Shown: positions 18,315 to 29,293 of the stretch, in pieces
Layout of the letters: the number at the start of each line of letters is the position of its first letter
Position numbering within the stretch: the stretch's first letter is position 1
NCBI RefSeq assembly: GCF_001442805.1
Contig: NZ_CP011131.1
Location: forward strand, 1,054,001 to 1,118,000
DNA: 64,000 nt
Origin: Lysobacter gummosus
Lineage (GTDB): Bacteria; Pseudomonadota; Gammaproteobacteria; Xanthomonadales; Xanthomonadaceae
Direction of reading: 5' to 3'
Notes under the pieces: model-generated
What the model was told of the DNA's origin: nothing
The model's database searches: none
The model's input: only the letters and a program-made list of their open reading frames with translations
Position numbers and translations under genes: made by a program

Positions 18315-18692
18315 GCGTTTGGCGACCGGCGACCCGATCCGAAGACGCCACCGCTTCGTCATCCCAGCCAAGCTCTGAGCACCAAGCCGACCAATCTCCC
18401 AAGGCGCCGCGATCTGCCCCTCTAGAGAGTGGCTAATCGCCGGGGAGGGGGCGCCGCAGGCGCGAGTGCTCTTATTGGACTTCCTCGACCGCCCGCGCCC
18501 TCACCCCAACCCCTCTCCCGCAAGCGGGAGAGGGGCTCTACGGGCGCTCCGGACGTCCAGGTGGCTGCCAGCAGCTCCGGTCGGGCAGGGCGAGCGGCCC
18601 AAAGCCCACGCTCCTCAAAACCCACACTTGCACCACCCCCCAACCCCCCGCTATACTGCCCGACTTTCCCGCACACCTTAAGGTTGAGTGCC
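18315..18692. other. intergenic region with palindrome and rpmE2 promoter
   Basis: 378 bp without a gene. A perfect palindrome at 18510-18535 pairs CCCCTCTCCCGC with GCGGGAGAGGGG around AA; this belongs to a repeat type common in Xanthomonadaceae intergenic regions. The 3' end holds the rpmE2 promoter. Confidence 0.7.
18628..18657 (+). promoter_or_regulatory. sigma70-type promoter of rpmE2
   Basis: -35 TTGCAC (18628-18633), 18-bp C-rich spacer, -10 TATACT (18652-18657), 35 bp before the rpmE2 ATG. I see no obvious Zur-type palindrome overlapping it, although Zur control of this paralogue is known in other bacteria. Confidence 0.6.
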
Positions 18693-18935
18693 ATGAAGGC
18701 AGGCATCCATCCCGAATACCGCGACGTCGTCTTTCAGGACGTCACCACCGACTTCCAGATCCTTACCCGTTCGACCCTGTCGAGCAAGGAAACGATCAAG
18801 GTCGATGGCGCTGAGTATCCGTTGATCAAAGTCGATATCTCTTCGGCTTCGCACCCGTTCTATACGGGCAAGCACAAGATCATGGACACCAGCGGCCGCG
18901 TCGATAAGTTCCGCAAGCGCTACGCGCAGAAGTAA
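18693..18935 (+). CDS. rpmE2: 50S ribosomal protein L31 type B
   Basis: 80 residues, the zinc-independent (C-minus) L31 paralogue. It has the type B start [16 protein letters not shown] and the block [25 protein letters not shown] (broken by variable positions), and no Cys residues at all, so it lacks the zinc ribbon of type A L31. In many bacteria this form replaces the zinc-binding L31 under zinc limitation. No type A copy is in the window. Confidence 0.95.
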   Translation: MKAGIHPEYRDVVFQDVTTDFQILTRSTLSSKETIKVDGAEYPLIKVDISSASHPFYTGKHKIMDTSGRVDKFRKRYAQK

Positions 18936-19646
18936 TTCGCGTCGCCGAAGCAATTCGGAACACATCGCTGCACGCACAACGGCTGCCCGCGAGGGCGGCC
19001 GTTTGCGTTTGCGCGCTTTCAGGCGTTGTGCGGCTCGGCCCTGACTGGTCCGCCGCGAGCGTTTGCACCGACGCGGATCAAGCCGCGCCAGGCCGCTCGC
19101 GCCTGACTCGAATCAAGCGGCTCCGGCGTATCGACGCGGCCCCGGCTCTCGCGCGAGCCAATCTCCACTGATCCGGTCGAAGCCAGCCGCCACGTTCACG
19201 TGCGCAGCTTCCAGCCGAGCGCTTGTCGCGTCCTGCTGAGGGCCCTCACCACCGCAATCCCGATCGCCGGCGATGAACAAAGCCGACCATTCCGGCAACC
19301 CGCCCGCCGCGATCATCGCCACTTCCGCGGCCGGCCCGGTTCCGATCCTGTTCCAGCCCGAAACCGCGCGAATCCAGCCGCAAACCACTCCGCCGCCGCC
19401 CACCGGCAGACCAGCCGCCACATCCCGGCAACTGGACGGTCAAATAATCGCCGTAAACGATCGGCCGCCCCGGATTCCCGGCCCGGTCGCGAAACGCTGC
19501 GTGCCCCCGGTGGTGCCGGCCCTGGCGAAGTCCGAGCTTTGGCTCTGAGAGCGTTGTGCGATAATTCACTATCGCAACGTGCTTGCGACCCCCTGTTCCC
19601 CTCCTGCCGCGGCCATCCTTCGCGGCAGCAGACTGAGGAGTGTTTC
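18936..19646. other. long intergenic region upstream of gltA
   Basis: 711 bp. After the rpmE2 terminator I see no supported gene; the open frames here are Pro/Arg-rich and have no recognisable domain. A possible gltA promoter is TTGGCT (19539-19544) with GATAAT (19560-19565), a 15-bp spacer, close to the short side. An untranslated leader of about 75 bp would follow. Confidence 0.5.
18978..19006 (+). terminator. terminator after rpmE2
   Basis: Stem AACGGCTGCCC / GGGCGGCCGTT with a small loop, followed by TGCGTTTG; the T-rich tail is weak. Confidence 0.6.
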
Positions 19647-20954
19647 GTGTCCGAAGACCCCAACAAAACCCGCCTCGATCAGGTCACCGTGACCGCCGGC
19701 GACAAGAACTTCGCCCTGCCGGTGCAGCATCCGGTGCTCGGTGCGTCCTGCGTCGATATCGCCAAGTTGCCGAAAGAAACCGGGATGTTCACCTACGACC
19801 CGGGTTTCACCGCGACCGCCAGCTGCAAGTCTGCGATCACCTACATCGACGGCGACGAAGGCGTGCTGCTGTATCGCGGCTACCCGATCGAACAGCTGGC
19901 CGAGAACTCGAACTTCCTCGAAGTCGCGTATCTGCTGATGAACGGCGAACTGCCGTCGGCGACCGAGTTCAGCAAGTTCGAACACGAAGTCACGCATCAC
20001 ACGATGATGCACGAGGCCTTCCGCACCTTCCTCTACGGCTTCCGCCACGACGCCCATCCGATGGCGATGCTGGTTGGCATGCTCGGCTCGATGGCGAGCT
20101 TCTATCACAACGAGTTGGACCTGGAAGATCCGGAGCAGCGCCGCCTGGCCGCGATCCGCCTGATCGCCAAGGTGCCGACCATCGCCGCTGCCTGCCATCG
20201 TTATTCGATCGGCTGGCCGATCCGTTATCCGAAGAACAGCCTGGACTACACCACGCGCTTCCTGCACATGCTGTTCGAAGTGCCGAGCGAGCCGCTGCAG
20301 CTGAGCCCGGTCGCCTCCAAGGCGATGGACCTGTTGTTCATCCTGCACGCCGATCACGAGCAGAACGCATCGACCTCGACCGTGCGTCTGGTCGGTTCGA
20401 CCGGCGCCAATCCCTACGTCAGCGTCGCTTCCGGCGTCGCCGCGTTGTGGGGGCCGGCGCATGGCGGCGCCAACGAAGCCGTGCTCAAGATGCTCAACGA
20501 GATCGGCCGTCCGGAGAACGTCAAGGCCGCGGTCGATAAGGCCAAGGACAAGGAATCGGGCTTCCGCCTGATGGGCTTCGGCCACCGCGTCTACAAGAAC
20601 TACGACCCGCGCGCCGCGCTGGTGCGCAAGATGACCCACGATGTGCTCGGCGAGCTCGGCGTCAACGATCCGCTGCTGGAAGTGGCGATGAAGCTGGAAG
20701 AAGCGGCGCTGAAGGACGATTACTTCGTCCAGCGCAAGCTCTACCCGAACGTCGATTTCTACTCGGGCATCATCTACAAGGCGCTGGGCATCCCGGTGGA
20801 AATGTTCACGGTGATGTTCGCCATCGCGCGCACCGCCGGCTGGGTATCGCATTGGCTGGAACAGCAGAACGATCCGGAGAACAAGATCGGCCGTCCGCGC
20901 CAGATCTACACCGGTCACGGCGTGCGCGACTACGTGGCCGCCGACAAGCGCTGA
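19647..20954 (+). CDS. gltA: citrate synthase
   Basis: Condenses oxaloacetate and acetyl-CoA, the entry step of the TCA cycle. 435 residues, typical of the hexameric type II enzyme of Gram-negative bacteria. It begins at a GTG 7 bases after GAGGAG; residues [10 protein letters not shown] follow. Conserved segments include [33 protein letters not shown] with the first catalytic His region, [28 protein letters not shown], and [15 protein letters not shown] with the catalytic Asp. A strong terminator follows. Confidence 0.97.
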   Translation: MSEDPNKTRLDQVTVTAGDKNFALPVQHPVLGASCVDIAKLPKETGMFTYDPGFTATASCKSAITYIDGDEGVLLYRGYPIEQLAENSNFLEVAYLLMNGELPSATEFSKFEHEVTHHTMMHEAFRTFLYGFRHDAHPMAMLVGMLGSMASFYHNELDLEDPEQRRLAAIRLIAKVPTIAAACHRYSIGWPIRYPKNSLDYTTRFLHMLFEVPSEPLQLSPVASKAMDLLFILHADHEQNASTSTVRLVGSTGANPYVSVASGVAALWGPAHGGANEAVLKMLNEIGRPENVKAAVDKAKDKESGFRLMGFGHRVYKNYDPRAALVRKMTHDVLGELGVNDPLLEVAMKLEEAALKDDYFVQRKLYPNVDFYSGIIYKALGIPVEMFTVMFAIARTAGWVSHWLEQQNDPENKIGRPRQIYTGHGVRDYVAADKR

Positions 20955-20977
20955 GACGTTCGCTGTCGCGGTAACTG

Positions 20978-21008
20978 AAAACGCCCCGTTCGCGGGGCGT
21001 TTTCTTTT
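20978..21008 (+). terminator. Rho-independent terminator after gltA
   Basis: Perfect stem AAAACGCCCCG / CGGGGCGTTTT with a TT-containing loop, then CTTTTG, 24 bp past the gltA stop. Confidence 0.92.
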
Positions 21009-21092
21009 GTGCAGGGCAGAAACGCGACTGATTCGTCGCCGAATTGCGTCGGCGCTCGAGTCCGGCGCCTATCGCGCACACAGCGCAAGCGA

Positions 21093-22043
21093 TCATCCCG
21101 GTTCGCGCATCTCCCGAATGAAATACGCATACGCCAACTGATCCCGATCGGCGCCCGCCGGCAGGCGTCGGCGTTGCGACTGCGCGTGTTGCACGGCTTC
21201 CTCGCGGCTCATCGCGCCGTCGAGAACGCGGTCGCGCAATCCGCGCAAGCGCTGCAGGCTCAGGCCCGAGGCGTCGGCGTAGCGCGCGGCCTGGGCGATG
21301 AAGAATGCGCTCAGTTCGGGCGGCAGGCGCAGGTCGTCGCTCACATCTCGACGGCCGTACTCGTAGATGCGCGGCTGCTTCCACGGATCGAAGCCGCGGG
21401 TGCCGAAGCTGTCGTACTGGCTGAGGAAAATCTGCGTGGTAGGCGCCACGATGCGCGCTTCGCGCGGCGCGCCCGGCAGGCTCCAGACCGCGACGGTGTG
21501 GTTGCCGGTCGGCCAGAACAGGCCGACGTTGCGCACTCCGCCGCGTCGCGCGAGGAATGCGTACAGCGCGGAGATTTCGTCGCATTCCGCGTTGGCGCTG
21601 ACCCGGCCGGGACCGATCGCGCGCAGCGCCCGCCACTGGGTCCAGATCGCGTCCGAATTGGGTTCGCGATCGGTGATCGTCCAATGCAGGTTCCAGTAAC
21701 CGCCGTCGCGCGTGGCCTCGAACAACAGCCGCAGATAAGCGTAGTCGGCGTAAGGCATCTGGCTCGCGCTCAATCCCTGCGCGGACAGCAACGCCTGATA
21801 GTCGGCGCGCACGGCGGGACTGGTTTGCGAGGCAGCGGCGCGGGCGCGCAGGGCTGCGATCAGTTCGGCGAGCGTGGCCGGTGCGGCGGGCGTAGGCGGG
21901 TTCGCATGCACCGCCGATGCGCTCGCCGGCGGCGTGGCGATGGCGGCCACGCTCGGCGCCGACAGACACAACAGGCCAATCGCGATGCGCAGCGCGGTGG
22001 CCGCGCGGCTCGCGCGGATTTTCGTCGATCGATCGCTGCGCAT
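21093..22043 (-). CDS. secreted protein, possible transglutaminase-like fold
   Basis: 316 residues. A probable signal peptide covers residues 17-34 (ALRIAIGLLCLSAPSVAA), then an Ala/Pro linker to about 57. The core contains SANAECDEISALYAFLARRG with Cys154 and WPTGNHTVAVW with His182, 28 residues later. That Cys...His order and spacing, with hydrophobic strand around the His, recalls transglutaminase-like cysteine hydrolases, and a following Asp/Asn would complete the triad. I do not recognise a named family, so this is a structural guess. It is leftward, convergent with gltA. Confidence 0.6.
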   Translation of the reverse strand: MRSDRSTKIRASRAATALRIAIGLLCLSAPSVAAIATPPASASAVHANPPTPAAPATLAELIAALRARAAASQTSPAVRADYQALLSAQGLSASQMPYADYAYLRLLFEATRDGGYWNLHWTITDREPNSDAIWTQWRALRAIGPGRVSANAECDEISALYAFLARRGGVRNVGLFWPTGNHTVAVWSLPGAPREARIVAPTTQIFLSQYDSFGTRGFDPWKQPRIYEYGRRDVSDDLRLPPELSAFFIAQAARYADASGLSLQRLRGLRDRVLDGAMSREEAVQHAQSQRRRLPAGADRDQLAYAYFIREMREPG

Positions 22044-22105
22044 CCTTGTGCTCGCTTGCCGATGTTGCCCGCAGGTAGTGGGCCGCGCGGGCGGGGCGGC
22101 AGCCT

Positions 22106-22759
22106 CTAGCCGCGTTCGAATTCTGAAATTTCCTCATCGGCGAGCAACTGGCGCAACTGGCTCGCGGTCGCGCGCCGCATCGGTTTCTCATCGACGTTCG
22201 ACAGCGGCGCCTGGCGCAATACGTCCAGCGGCAATACGGTCAGGTCGAAGGTCAGTTCTTCCGCGCTGAACACCCACACCGGAAAGTCTTCGCTGCGTTC
22301 GCGGTCCAGGCGCAGGCGGCGATCACGCGCTTCGGCCGGGATGCGGTGGTGTTCGAGGAACATCGGCACGGCTTCGGGATCGTCGCTGTACAGGTGCAGC
22401 GCGACCGGGCTGCGCGCATCGGCGGTGCCGTCGAGCACCGGGCCGATCAGGCGCGGCTCGAATTCGCGGAAGAACTCCAGCGCGCGTAGGGCCGCTTCGC
22501 GGCGCTGGCGCAGGCCGCCGAGGTGTTCGCGCTGAAACAGGCGCTGGTATTCGCGCAGCGCGTCTTCGATCTCGCGGTTACGCGGCAGCGAGGCGTCGTC
22601 GAAAATGCCGAGGCGTTCGGCGGCTTTCAGCTTGGCCTGGTGGTAGTCGCGGATGCCGCTTTCGGCGATCAGGCGGGCGGCTTCGTGGGCGAGGCGGTGA
22701 CGGCGCTCGCGGATGCGGGTCTGCGCATGCTGATGTGCGTGCTGTCGGGCCTGGTGCAT
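22106..22759 (-). CDS. conserved hypothetical protein
   Basis: 217 residues, soluble, highly charged. The N-terminal third is predicted helical and Arg/Glu-rich (RIRERRHRLAHEAARLIAE, ALREYQRLFQREHLGGL); the C-terminal part has beta character (VALHLYSDDPEAVPMFLEHH, ERSEDFPVWVFSAEELTFDL). Codon use matches neighbours, and the frame is uninterrupted, so it is very likely real. I recognise no catalytic motif. It lies downstream of mrcA on the same strand but behind that gene's terminator. Confidence 0.75.
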   Translation of the reverse strand: MHQARQHAHQHAQTRIRERRHRLAHEAARLIAESGIRDYHQAKLKAAERLGIFDDASLPRNREIEDALREYQRLFQREHLGGLRQRREAALRALEFFREFEPRLIGPVLDGTADARSPVALHLYSDDPEAVPMFLEHHRIPAEARDRRLRLDRERSEDFPVWVFSAEELTFDLTVLPLDVLRQAPLSNVDEKPMRRATASQLRQLLADEEISEFERG

Positions 22760-22924
22760 CTCGACCTCCGGGCTGGCACGGCACGGCGAGGGCTTTCGCC
22801 GCGGCCGGGTAAGCCGGCAGCCCCAAAACTAGCACGTTCGTCTATCACGGCAATGTCCAGGCCGGGGCAGGGGATTCAGGCGCCAGATAGGGCAAGCACG
22901 AGCGCCGGCGCCGGCGCGCGGACA

Positions 22925-22959
22925 AAGAAAAAGGCCGCATGCGCGGGGCATGCGGCCTT
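22925..22959 (-). terminator. Rho-independent terminator after mrcA
   Basis: Read on the minus strand: stem AAGGCCGCATGC / GCATGCGGCCTT around a CCCCGC loop, followed by TTTCTTTG; it lies 24 bp past the mrcA stop. Confidence 0.88.
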
Positions 22960-22982
22960 CTCGGTGTTGCGGCGGGCGGCGG

Positions 22983-25556
22983 TCAGAAGATGTCGAAGGA
23001 CTCTTCCGAGGGCGCGGCGTCTTCGTGGCCGTAGTCGGTGTAGGTCTGCATGCGCTCCAGATCCTCCGCCTTGACCCACTCCATCACGCCGCCGGCGCCG
23101 TCGGGAATCAGCGCGCCGTTGCCGGCCACCGAGACCTTGACCATGCCTTGCGGCGGCTCGTTGGGCTGGATCGGCTGATCCTTGAGCGCCACGCGCATGT
23201 AGTCGATCCAGATCGGCAGCGCGGCCTTGCCGCCGTATTCGCGGTAGCCCAGCGACTTGTAGTTGTCGCGGCCGACCCAGACGGTGGTGACGTACGGGCC
23301 GCCGACGCCGGAGAACCAAGCGTCGCGGTGATCGTTGGTCGAACCGGTCTTGCCGCCGACGTCTTCGCGGTCGAGCACCTTGGCCGCTGTGCCGGTGCCG
23401 CGTTTGACCACATCGCGCAGCATCGAGATGATCTGGTAGGCGATGCGGTCGTCGATCGCGCGCGGGGCGACGTTGATGGCGGCGATTTCGGCCGGAGTGA
23501 GCGGCTTCTTCGCCGGTTCCGCCGGCTTTTTGTCCTTGTCCTTTGCGCTCTTGTCCTTGGGGGCGGGCTTCTTGGCGTCGGCGCTGTCGGTGCCGGGCGC
23601 GGGGCCCAGGTCGAAGCCATCGACGACGTTGTTGGCCGGCAACGCCGCCGAGGCGGTGGCGCCGCGGCCGACGCATTCGGAGCAGGCGGTGGCGGGCTTT
23701 TCCTTGAACACCACCGCGCCGGCGCGGTCCTTGACCTCGTCGATGAACCACGGGGTGATACGGAAGCCGCCGTTGGCGAAGGTGGCGTAGCCGCGCGCCA
23801 TCGACAGCGGCGTCAGCGAGGCGGTGCCCAGCGACATCGACAGGTTCGGCGGCAGTTGCTCGACTTCGAAACCGAAGTGGCTGATGTACTTGCGAGCGAA
23901 GTCCACGCCGATCGCGTCGAGCAGGCGCACCGAGACCAGGTTGCGCGACTGCACCATCGCCTCGCGCACCCGCATCGGGCCGGCGAAGTTGCCGCTGTCG
24001 TTCTGCGGGCGCCACAGATGGCCGCGGCGATCCTTGAACACCACCGGCGCGTCGAGCACGATCGAGGCCGGGTTGTAGCCGCGTTCGAACGCGGCCGCGT
24101 ACACGAACGGCTTGAAGCTCGAACCGGGCTGGCGCCGCGCCTGGGTGGCGCGGTTGAACTTGGCGCCGGCGAAGCTGTAGCCGCCCGACAGCGCGCGCAG
24201 GGCGCCGTTGCTGGGCTCCAGCGACACCAGCGCGGCTTGCGCCTGCGGTAGCTGATCCAGGCGGTAGCTGACCACCGACGGTTCGGTCGGCGCGGCCGGG
24301 GCGGGGTCGCCGGGCTTGGCTTCGGCGACCGCCTTGGCCGGGGTTTCCAGGCGCGCGATGCGGGCCACGTCGCCGCGCTTGAGCAGGCTGCCGGGGCTGC
24401 GTCCGGCATAGCCCTGCTTGTCGCTCAAGGTCAGCTCGGTGCCGTCGCCGAGGACGACGGTGGCTTGCGAGCCGCTGGTCGACAGCACCACCGCCGGCAG
24501 CAGGTTGGCCTGCGCCGGAATGCCGCGCAGGCGCACGCGCGCGGCCGTGGCGTCCTCGCTCGGGGCGAGGTCGAAATGCTGTTCCACGCCGTGCCAGCCG
24601 TGGCGGCGGTCGTACACCGCCAGGCCGTCGCGGATGGCCTTGTCGGCGGCGATCTGCAACGTCGGGTCGATGGTGGTGGTGACGTGGTAGCCCTTGGTCA
24701 GCGCTTCGGCGCCGTAGCGGGCGACCATTTCCTGACGCACCATTTCGGCCACGTACGGCGCGTAGACCTCGACCGGGCGCTCGTGCGGGGTGGCGTGCAT
24801 CGGCACGGCCTTGGCCTGGGCGGCCTCGGCGGCGGTGATGAAGCGCTGCTCGGCCATGCGGTCGAGGATGTAGTCGCGGCGCAGCTTGGCGCGCTCGGGA
24901 TTGCTCAGCGGGTTGCCGCTGGAGGGAAACTTCGGAATGCCGGCGAGCGAGGCCATTTCGTCGAGCGACAGCTCGCTCATCTTCTTGCCGTAGTAGAACT
25001 CCGCCGCCGCGCCCACGCCGTAGGCGCGGTTGCCGAAGAAGCTCTTGTTCAAGTACAGCTCGAAGATCTCGTCCTTGCTCAGCTCGCGTTCCATGCGCAT
25101 GGCCAGCAGCATTTCGCCGAGCTTGCGCTTGTAGCTGTATTCCGAGCTCAGGAAGAACTGGCGCGCGACCTGCTGGGTGATGGTCGAGCCGCCCGGCACG
25201 CGCTTGTCGTCGGTGGTCGCCAGCAGCCAGATCGCGCGGCCGATGCCTTTGTAGTCGATGCCGTGGTGCTTGTAGAAGCGCGAATCTTCGATCGCGATGA
25301 ACGCCTGCTTCTGGCGCTCGGGCACGTCTTCGATCGCGATCGGATAGCGCCGGGTCTCGCCGAACAGCGCCATCAGGCGGCCGTCGCGGGCGTAGACGTA
25401 CATCGGTTCCTGCAGTTCCACCGTGCGCAGGGTTTCGACGTCGGGCAGTTTGGGGACGATCAGGTAATACAAGGTGCCGAGCGCGATGGCGCCCAGCAGG
25501 GCCACGCCGATGAACGCGTAGAGCGCCCAGCGCAGCCAACGGCGAATACGGGACAT
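22983..25556 (-). CDS. mrcA: penicillin-binding protein 1A
   Basis: Bifunctional class A PBP, 857 residues, that polymerises and cross-links peptidoglycan. One N-terminal membrane anchor (residues 11-33). The GT51 domain has the catalytic [10 protein letters not shown] (Glu90), then [14 protein letters not shown] and [18 protein letters not shown]. An OB-like insert follows. The transpeptidase domain has SSFKP (nucleophile Ser), SRN and KTGSTND. A Lys/Pro-rich insert ([20 protein letters not shown]) lies in the transpeptidase domain. It diverges from pilM, a classic gammaproteobacterial arrangement. Confidence 0.96.
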   Translation of the reverse strand: MSRIRRWLRWALYAFIGVALLGAIALGTLYYLIVPKLPDVETLRTVELQEPMYVYARDGRLMALFGETRRYPIAIEDVPERQKQAFIAIEDSRFYKHHGIDYKGIGRAIWLLATTDDKRVPGGSTITQQVARQFFLSSEYSYKRKLGEMLLAMRMERELSKDEIFELYLNKSFFGNRAYGVGAAAEFYYGKKMSELSLDEMASLAGIPKFPSSGNPLSNPERAKLRRDYILDRMAEQRFITAAEAAQAKAVPMHATPHERPVEVYAPYVAEMVRQEMVARYGAEALTKGYHVTTTIDPTLQIAADKAIRDGLAVYDRRHGWHGVEQHFDLAPSEDATAARVRLRGIPAQANLLPAVVLSTSGSQATVVLGDGTELTLSDKQGYAGRSPGSLLKRGDVARIARLETPAKAVAEAKPGDPAPAAPTEPSVVSYRLDQLPQAQAALVSLEPSNGALRALSGGYSFAGAKFNRATQARRQPGSSFKPFVYAAAFERGYNPASIVLDAPVVFKDRRGHLWRPQNDSGNFAGPMRVREAMVQSRNLVSVRLLDAIGVDFARKYISHFGFEVEQLPPNLSMSLGTASLTPLSMARGYATFANGGFRITPWFIDEVKDRAGAVVFKEKPATACSECVGRGATASAALPANNVVDGFDLGPAPGTDSADAKKPAPKDKSAKDKDKKPAEPAKKPLTPAEIAAINVAPRAIDDRIAYQIISMLRDVVKRGTGTAAKVLDREDVGGKTGSTNDHRDAWFSGVGGPYVTTVWVGRDNYKSLGYREYGGKAALPIWIDYMRVALKDQPIQPNEPPQGMVKVSVAGNGALIPDGAGGVMEWVKAEDLERMQTYTDYGHEDAAPSEESFDIF

Positions 25557-27190
<1,634 letters not shown>

Positions 27191-27191
<1 letters not shown>

Positions 27192-28030
27192 TGGCACGCA
27201 TCAACCTGCTCCCGTGGCGCGCCGAGCGCCGCAAAGCACGACAGAAGGAATTCGGCGCCATCCTGGCCTTGTCGGCCCTGGCCGCCGCGGCGCTGTCGGT
27301 GCTGATCGTTTTCTACTACAGCAGCGAAATCAGCGGCCAGCAGAACCGCAACACCTTCCTGGAAGGGCAGATCGCGGAAGTCGATAAGAAGCTGACCGAG
27401 ATCGAAGAGCTCGACAAGAAGAAGGCCAAGCTGCTCGCGCGCAAGGAAGTGATCGAGAAACTGCAGTCCAACCGCTCGCAGATGGTGCACCTGTTCGACT
27501 CGCTGGTGCGCACCATTCCCGACGGCGCGGTGCTCACCGCGATCAAGCAGGACGCCGAGACGCTGACCCTGGAAGGTCGCGCTCAGTCCAACGCCCGCGT
27601 CAGTACCTACATGCGCAACCTCGAGGTCTCTGGCTGGATGAGCAAGCCGGACCTGACCATCATCGAGGCGAAAGATGGTGGTGGTAAGGGTCTGCCGTAC
27701 GAGTTCAAGCTGACGGTGAAACTGGCCAACCCGAACGCGCCCAAGGACGAGGACGGCGACGGCATTCCGGATGCGCCTGTCGCGGCTCCGGCCGATGCGG
27801 CCGCCGCCGCTGCCGGCACCGCGCCCGCGGGCGGTACGGCTCCGGCCGGTTCCGCTCCGGCCGCCGCGCCTGCCGGTGCCGCCGCTCCCGCGGCTGCGCC
27901 GACGGCCAAGCCCGGAACCTCACAGCCCGCCGCCGCCCCGGCCAAGCCCGCGCCCGAGGCCGCCAAGCCCGCCGCCACCCCGGCCAAGCCCGCGCCGGCC
28001 GCCCCGACCAAGACAGGAGCCGCGTCGTGA
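27191..28030 (+). CDS. pilN: type IV pilus protein PilN with long Ala/Pro tail
   Basis: Inner-membrane alignment protein, 279 residues. The N-terminal INLLPWR motif (residues 4-10) that docks into PilM is intact, followed by a membrane helix (about 22-43) and a coiled coil (about 56-96). PilN proteins usually end near residue 180-200. Here there is a DxDxDGxxD loop (DEDGDGIPD, residues 186-194) and then about 85 residues of Ala/Pro/Lys low complexity. Such a loop often binds calcium. The gene overlaps pilO by GTGA. Confidence 0.95.
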
Positions 28031-28728
28031 GCAGAAAGGCTTCGATGAAGAACTTGGACTTCAACAACATCGGCGGTTGGCCGCGCCAGGCGCAGATCAT
28101 CTTCTGCGCCGTCGTCGGCATCGTGATCATCGGCCTGGCCTGGTGGCTGTTCGTCAGCGACAAGCGCACCGAGCTGGAAGGCCTGGAGCGCAAGGAAACC
28201 GAGCTGCGCGGCACCTTCGAGACCAAGCAGGGCCGAGCCGCCAACCTGGAGCCGCTCAAGCAGCAGCTGACCCAGATGGAACAGCAACTGCAGCAGATGC
28301 TGCGCCAGCTGCCCAGCAAGACCGAGATGCCCGACCTGATCGTGGACATCTCCCAGACCGCGCTGGCCACCGGCATCTCCAACGAGCTGTTCCAGCCCGG
28401 CGCGGAAGTTCCGAAGGAGTTCTACGCCGAGAAGCCGATCGCGCTGCGCATGGTGGGCACCTACCACCAGTTCGGCGCCTTCGTCAGCGGCGTGGCTTCG
28501 CTGCCGCGCGTGGTCATCATGACCATGCACGACATTTCGCTGAAGCCCAAGGGCAGCAACAGCAAGGACGCGCTGGGCGGGATCACCCCGAACAGCCCCC
28601 TGGAGCTGGCCGGCACGGTCAAGACCTACCGCTATCTGGATGAAGACGAGATGGCTGCGCAGAGCAAGCCGGAGGACGGTAAGGACGGCAAGGCGGCGCC
28701 CGCCGGCGACAAGAAGGAGGGCACCTGA
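28027..28728 (+). CDS. pilO: type IV pilus protein PilO
   Basis: 233 residues; pairs with PilN to form the periplasmic alignment subcomplex. An N-terminal cytoplasmic stretch is followed by a membrane helix (about residues 23-41, IIFCAVVGIVIIGLAWWLF), a coiled coil, and a ferredoxin-like periplasmic domain (LRMVGTYHQFGAFVSGVASLPRVV is typical). The C-terminus is Lys/Asp-rich. It starts at a GTG overlapping the pilN stop. Confidence 0.95.
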   Translation: MSRKASMKNLDFNNIGGWPRQAQIIFCAVVGIVIIGLAWWLFVSDKRTELEGLERKETELRGTFETKQGRAANLEPLKQQLTQMEQQLQQMLRQLPSKTEMPDLIVDISQTALATGISNELFQPGAEVPKEFYAEKPIALRMVGTYHQFGAFVSGVASLPRVVIMTMHDISLKPKGSNSKDALGGITPNSPLELAGTVKTYRYLDEDEMAAQSKPEDGKDGKAAPAGDKKEGT

Positions 28729-28729
28729 C

Positions 28730-29281
28730 ATGCGCGCTTCCTTCGTGCTTAACCGCTCTTCGCTCGCCGCCGCCTGCGCGGTCGGTCTGGCCCTGCTCAG
28801 CACCGGCTGCTTCCGCAGCATCACCAGCACGCCCGGCGAGGCGCCCAATCTCGAAAAGTGGGTCGCCGAGATCAAGGCCAAGCCGGCGCCGCCGCTGGAT
28901 CCGCTGCCGGTCATGCAACAGTTCGAGACCTTCGAGTACGCCGCGCAGGATCTGCGCGATCCGTTCAGCACCGCCTTCACCGACGAGGACACCGGATCGG
29001 GTCCGCGTCCGGAGAAGGCGCGACGCAAGCAGCCGCTGGAACAGTTCCCGCTCGATGGTCTCGACATGGTCGGCACCCTCGGACGCGGCAGCGGTATCGT
29101 GGCGCTGGTCATGGCGCCCGACAAAGTGACTTATCGTGTTCGACCCGGTGCGTACATGGGGCAGAACGACGGTCGTGTGACCGCCGTGACTGAGGAACGC
29201 ATCGACTTGGTTGAACTGGTGCCGGATGGCGCAGGCGGTTGGCTGGAACGTCCGGCTTCCGTGGCGCTGGAAGATCAATGA
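28730..29281 (+). CDS. pilP: type IV pilus lipoprotein PilP
   Basis: 183 residues; an inner-membrane lipoprotein bridging PilNO to the PilQ secretin. The signal peptide ends LLSTGC (Cys27). The mature part has an extended linker and the beta-sandwich PilP domain: FEYAAQDLRDPFS, LEQFPLDGLDMVGTL, and VTYRVRPGAYMGQNDGRV. The ATG at 28730 sits one base after the pilO stop, with AAGGAGGG upstream. Confidence 0.95.
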   Translation: MRASFVLNRSSLAAACAVGLALLSTGCFRSITSTPGEAPNLEKWVAEIKAKPAPPLDPLPVMQQFETFEYAAQDLRDPFSTAFTDEDTGSGPRPEKARRKQPLEQFPLDGLDMVGTLGRGSGIVALVMAPDKVTYRVRPGAYMGQNDGRVTAVTEERIDLVELVPDGAGGWLERPASVALEDQ

Positions 29282-29293
29282 TTAGGGGATAGC

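Noticed and set aside
19273..19548. 91-codon open frame upstream of gltA
   Set aside because: Pro-rich, lacks a ribosome site and any domain, and overlaps the likely gltA promoter.
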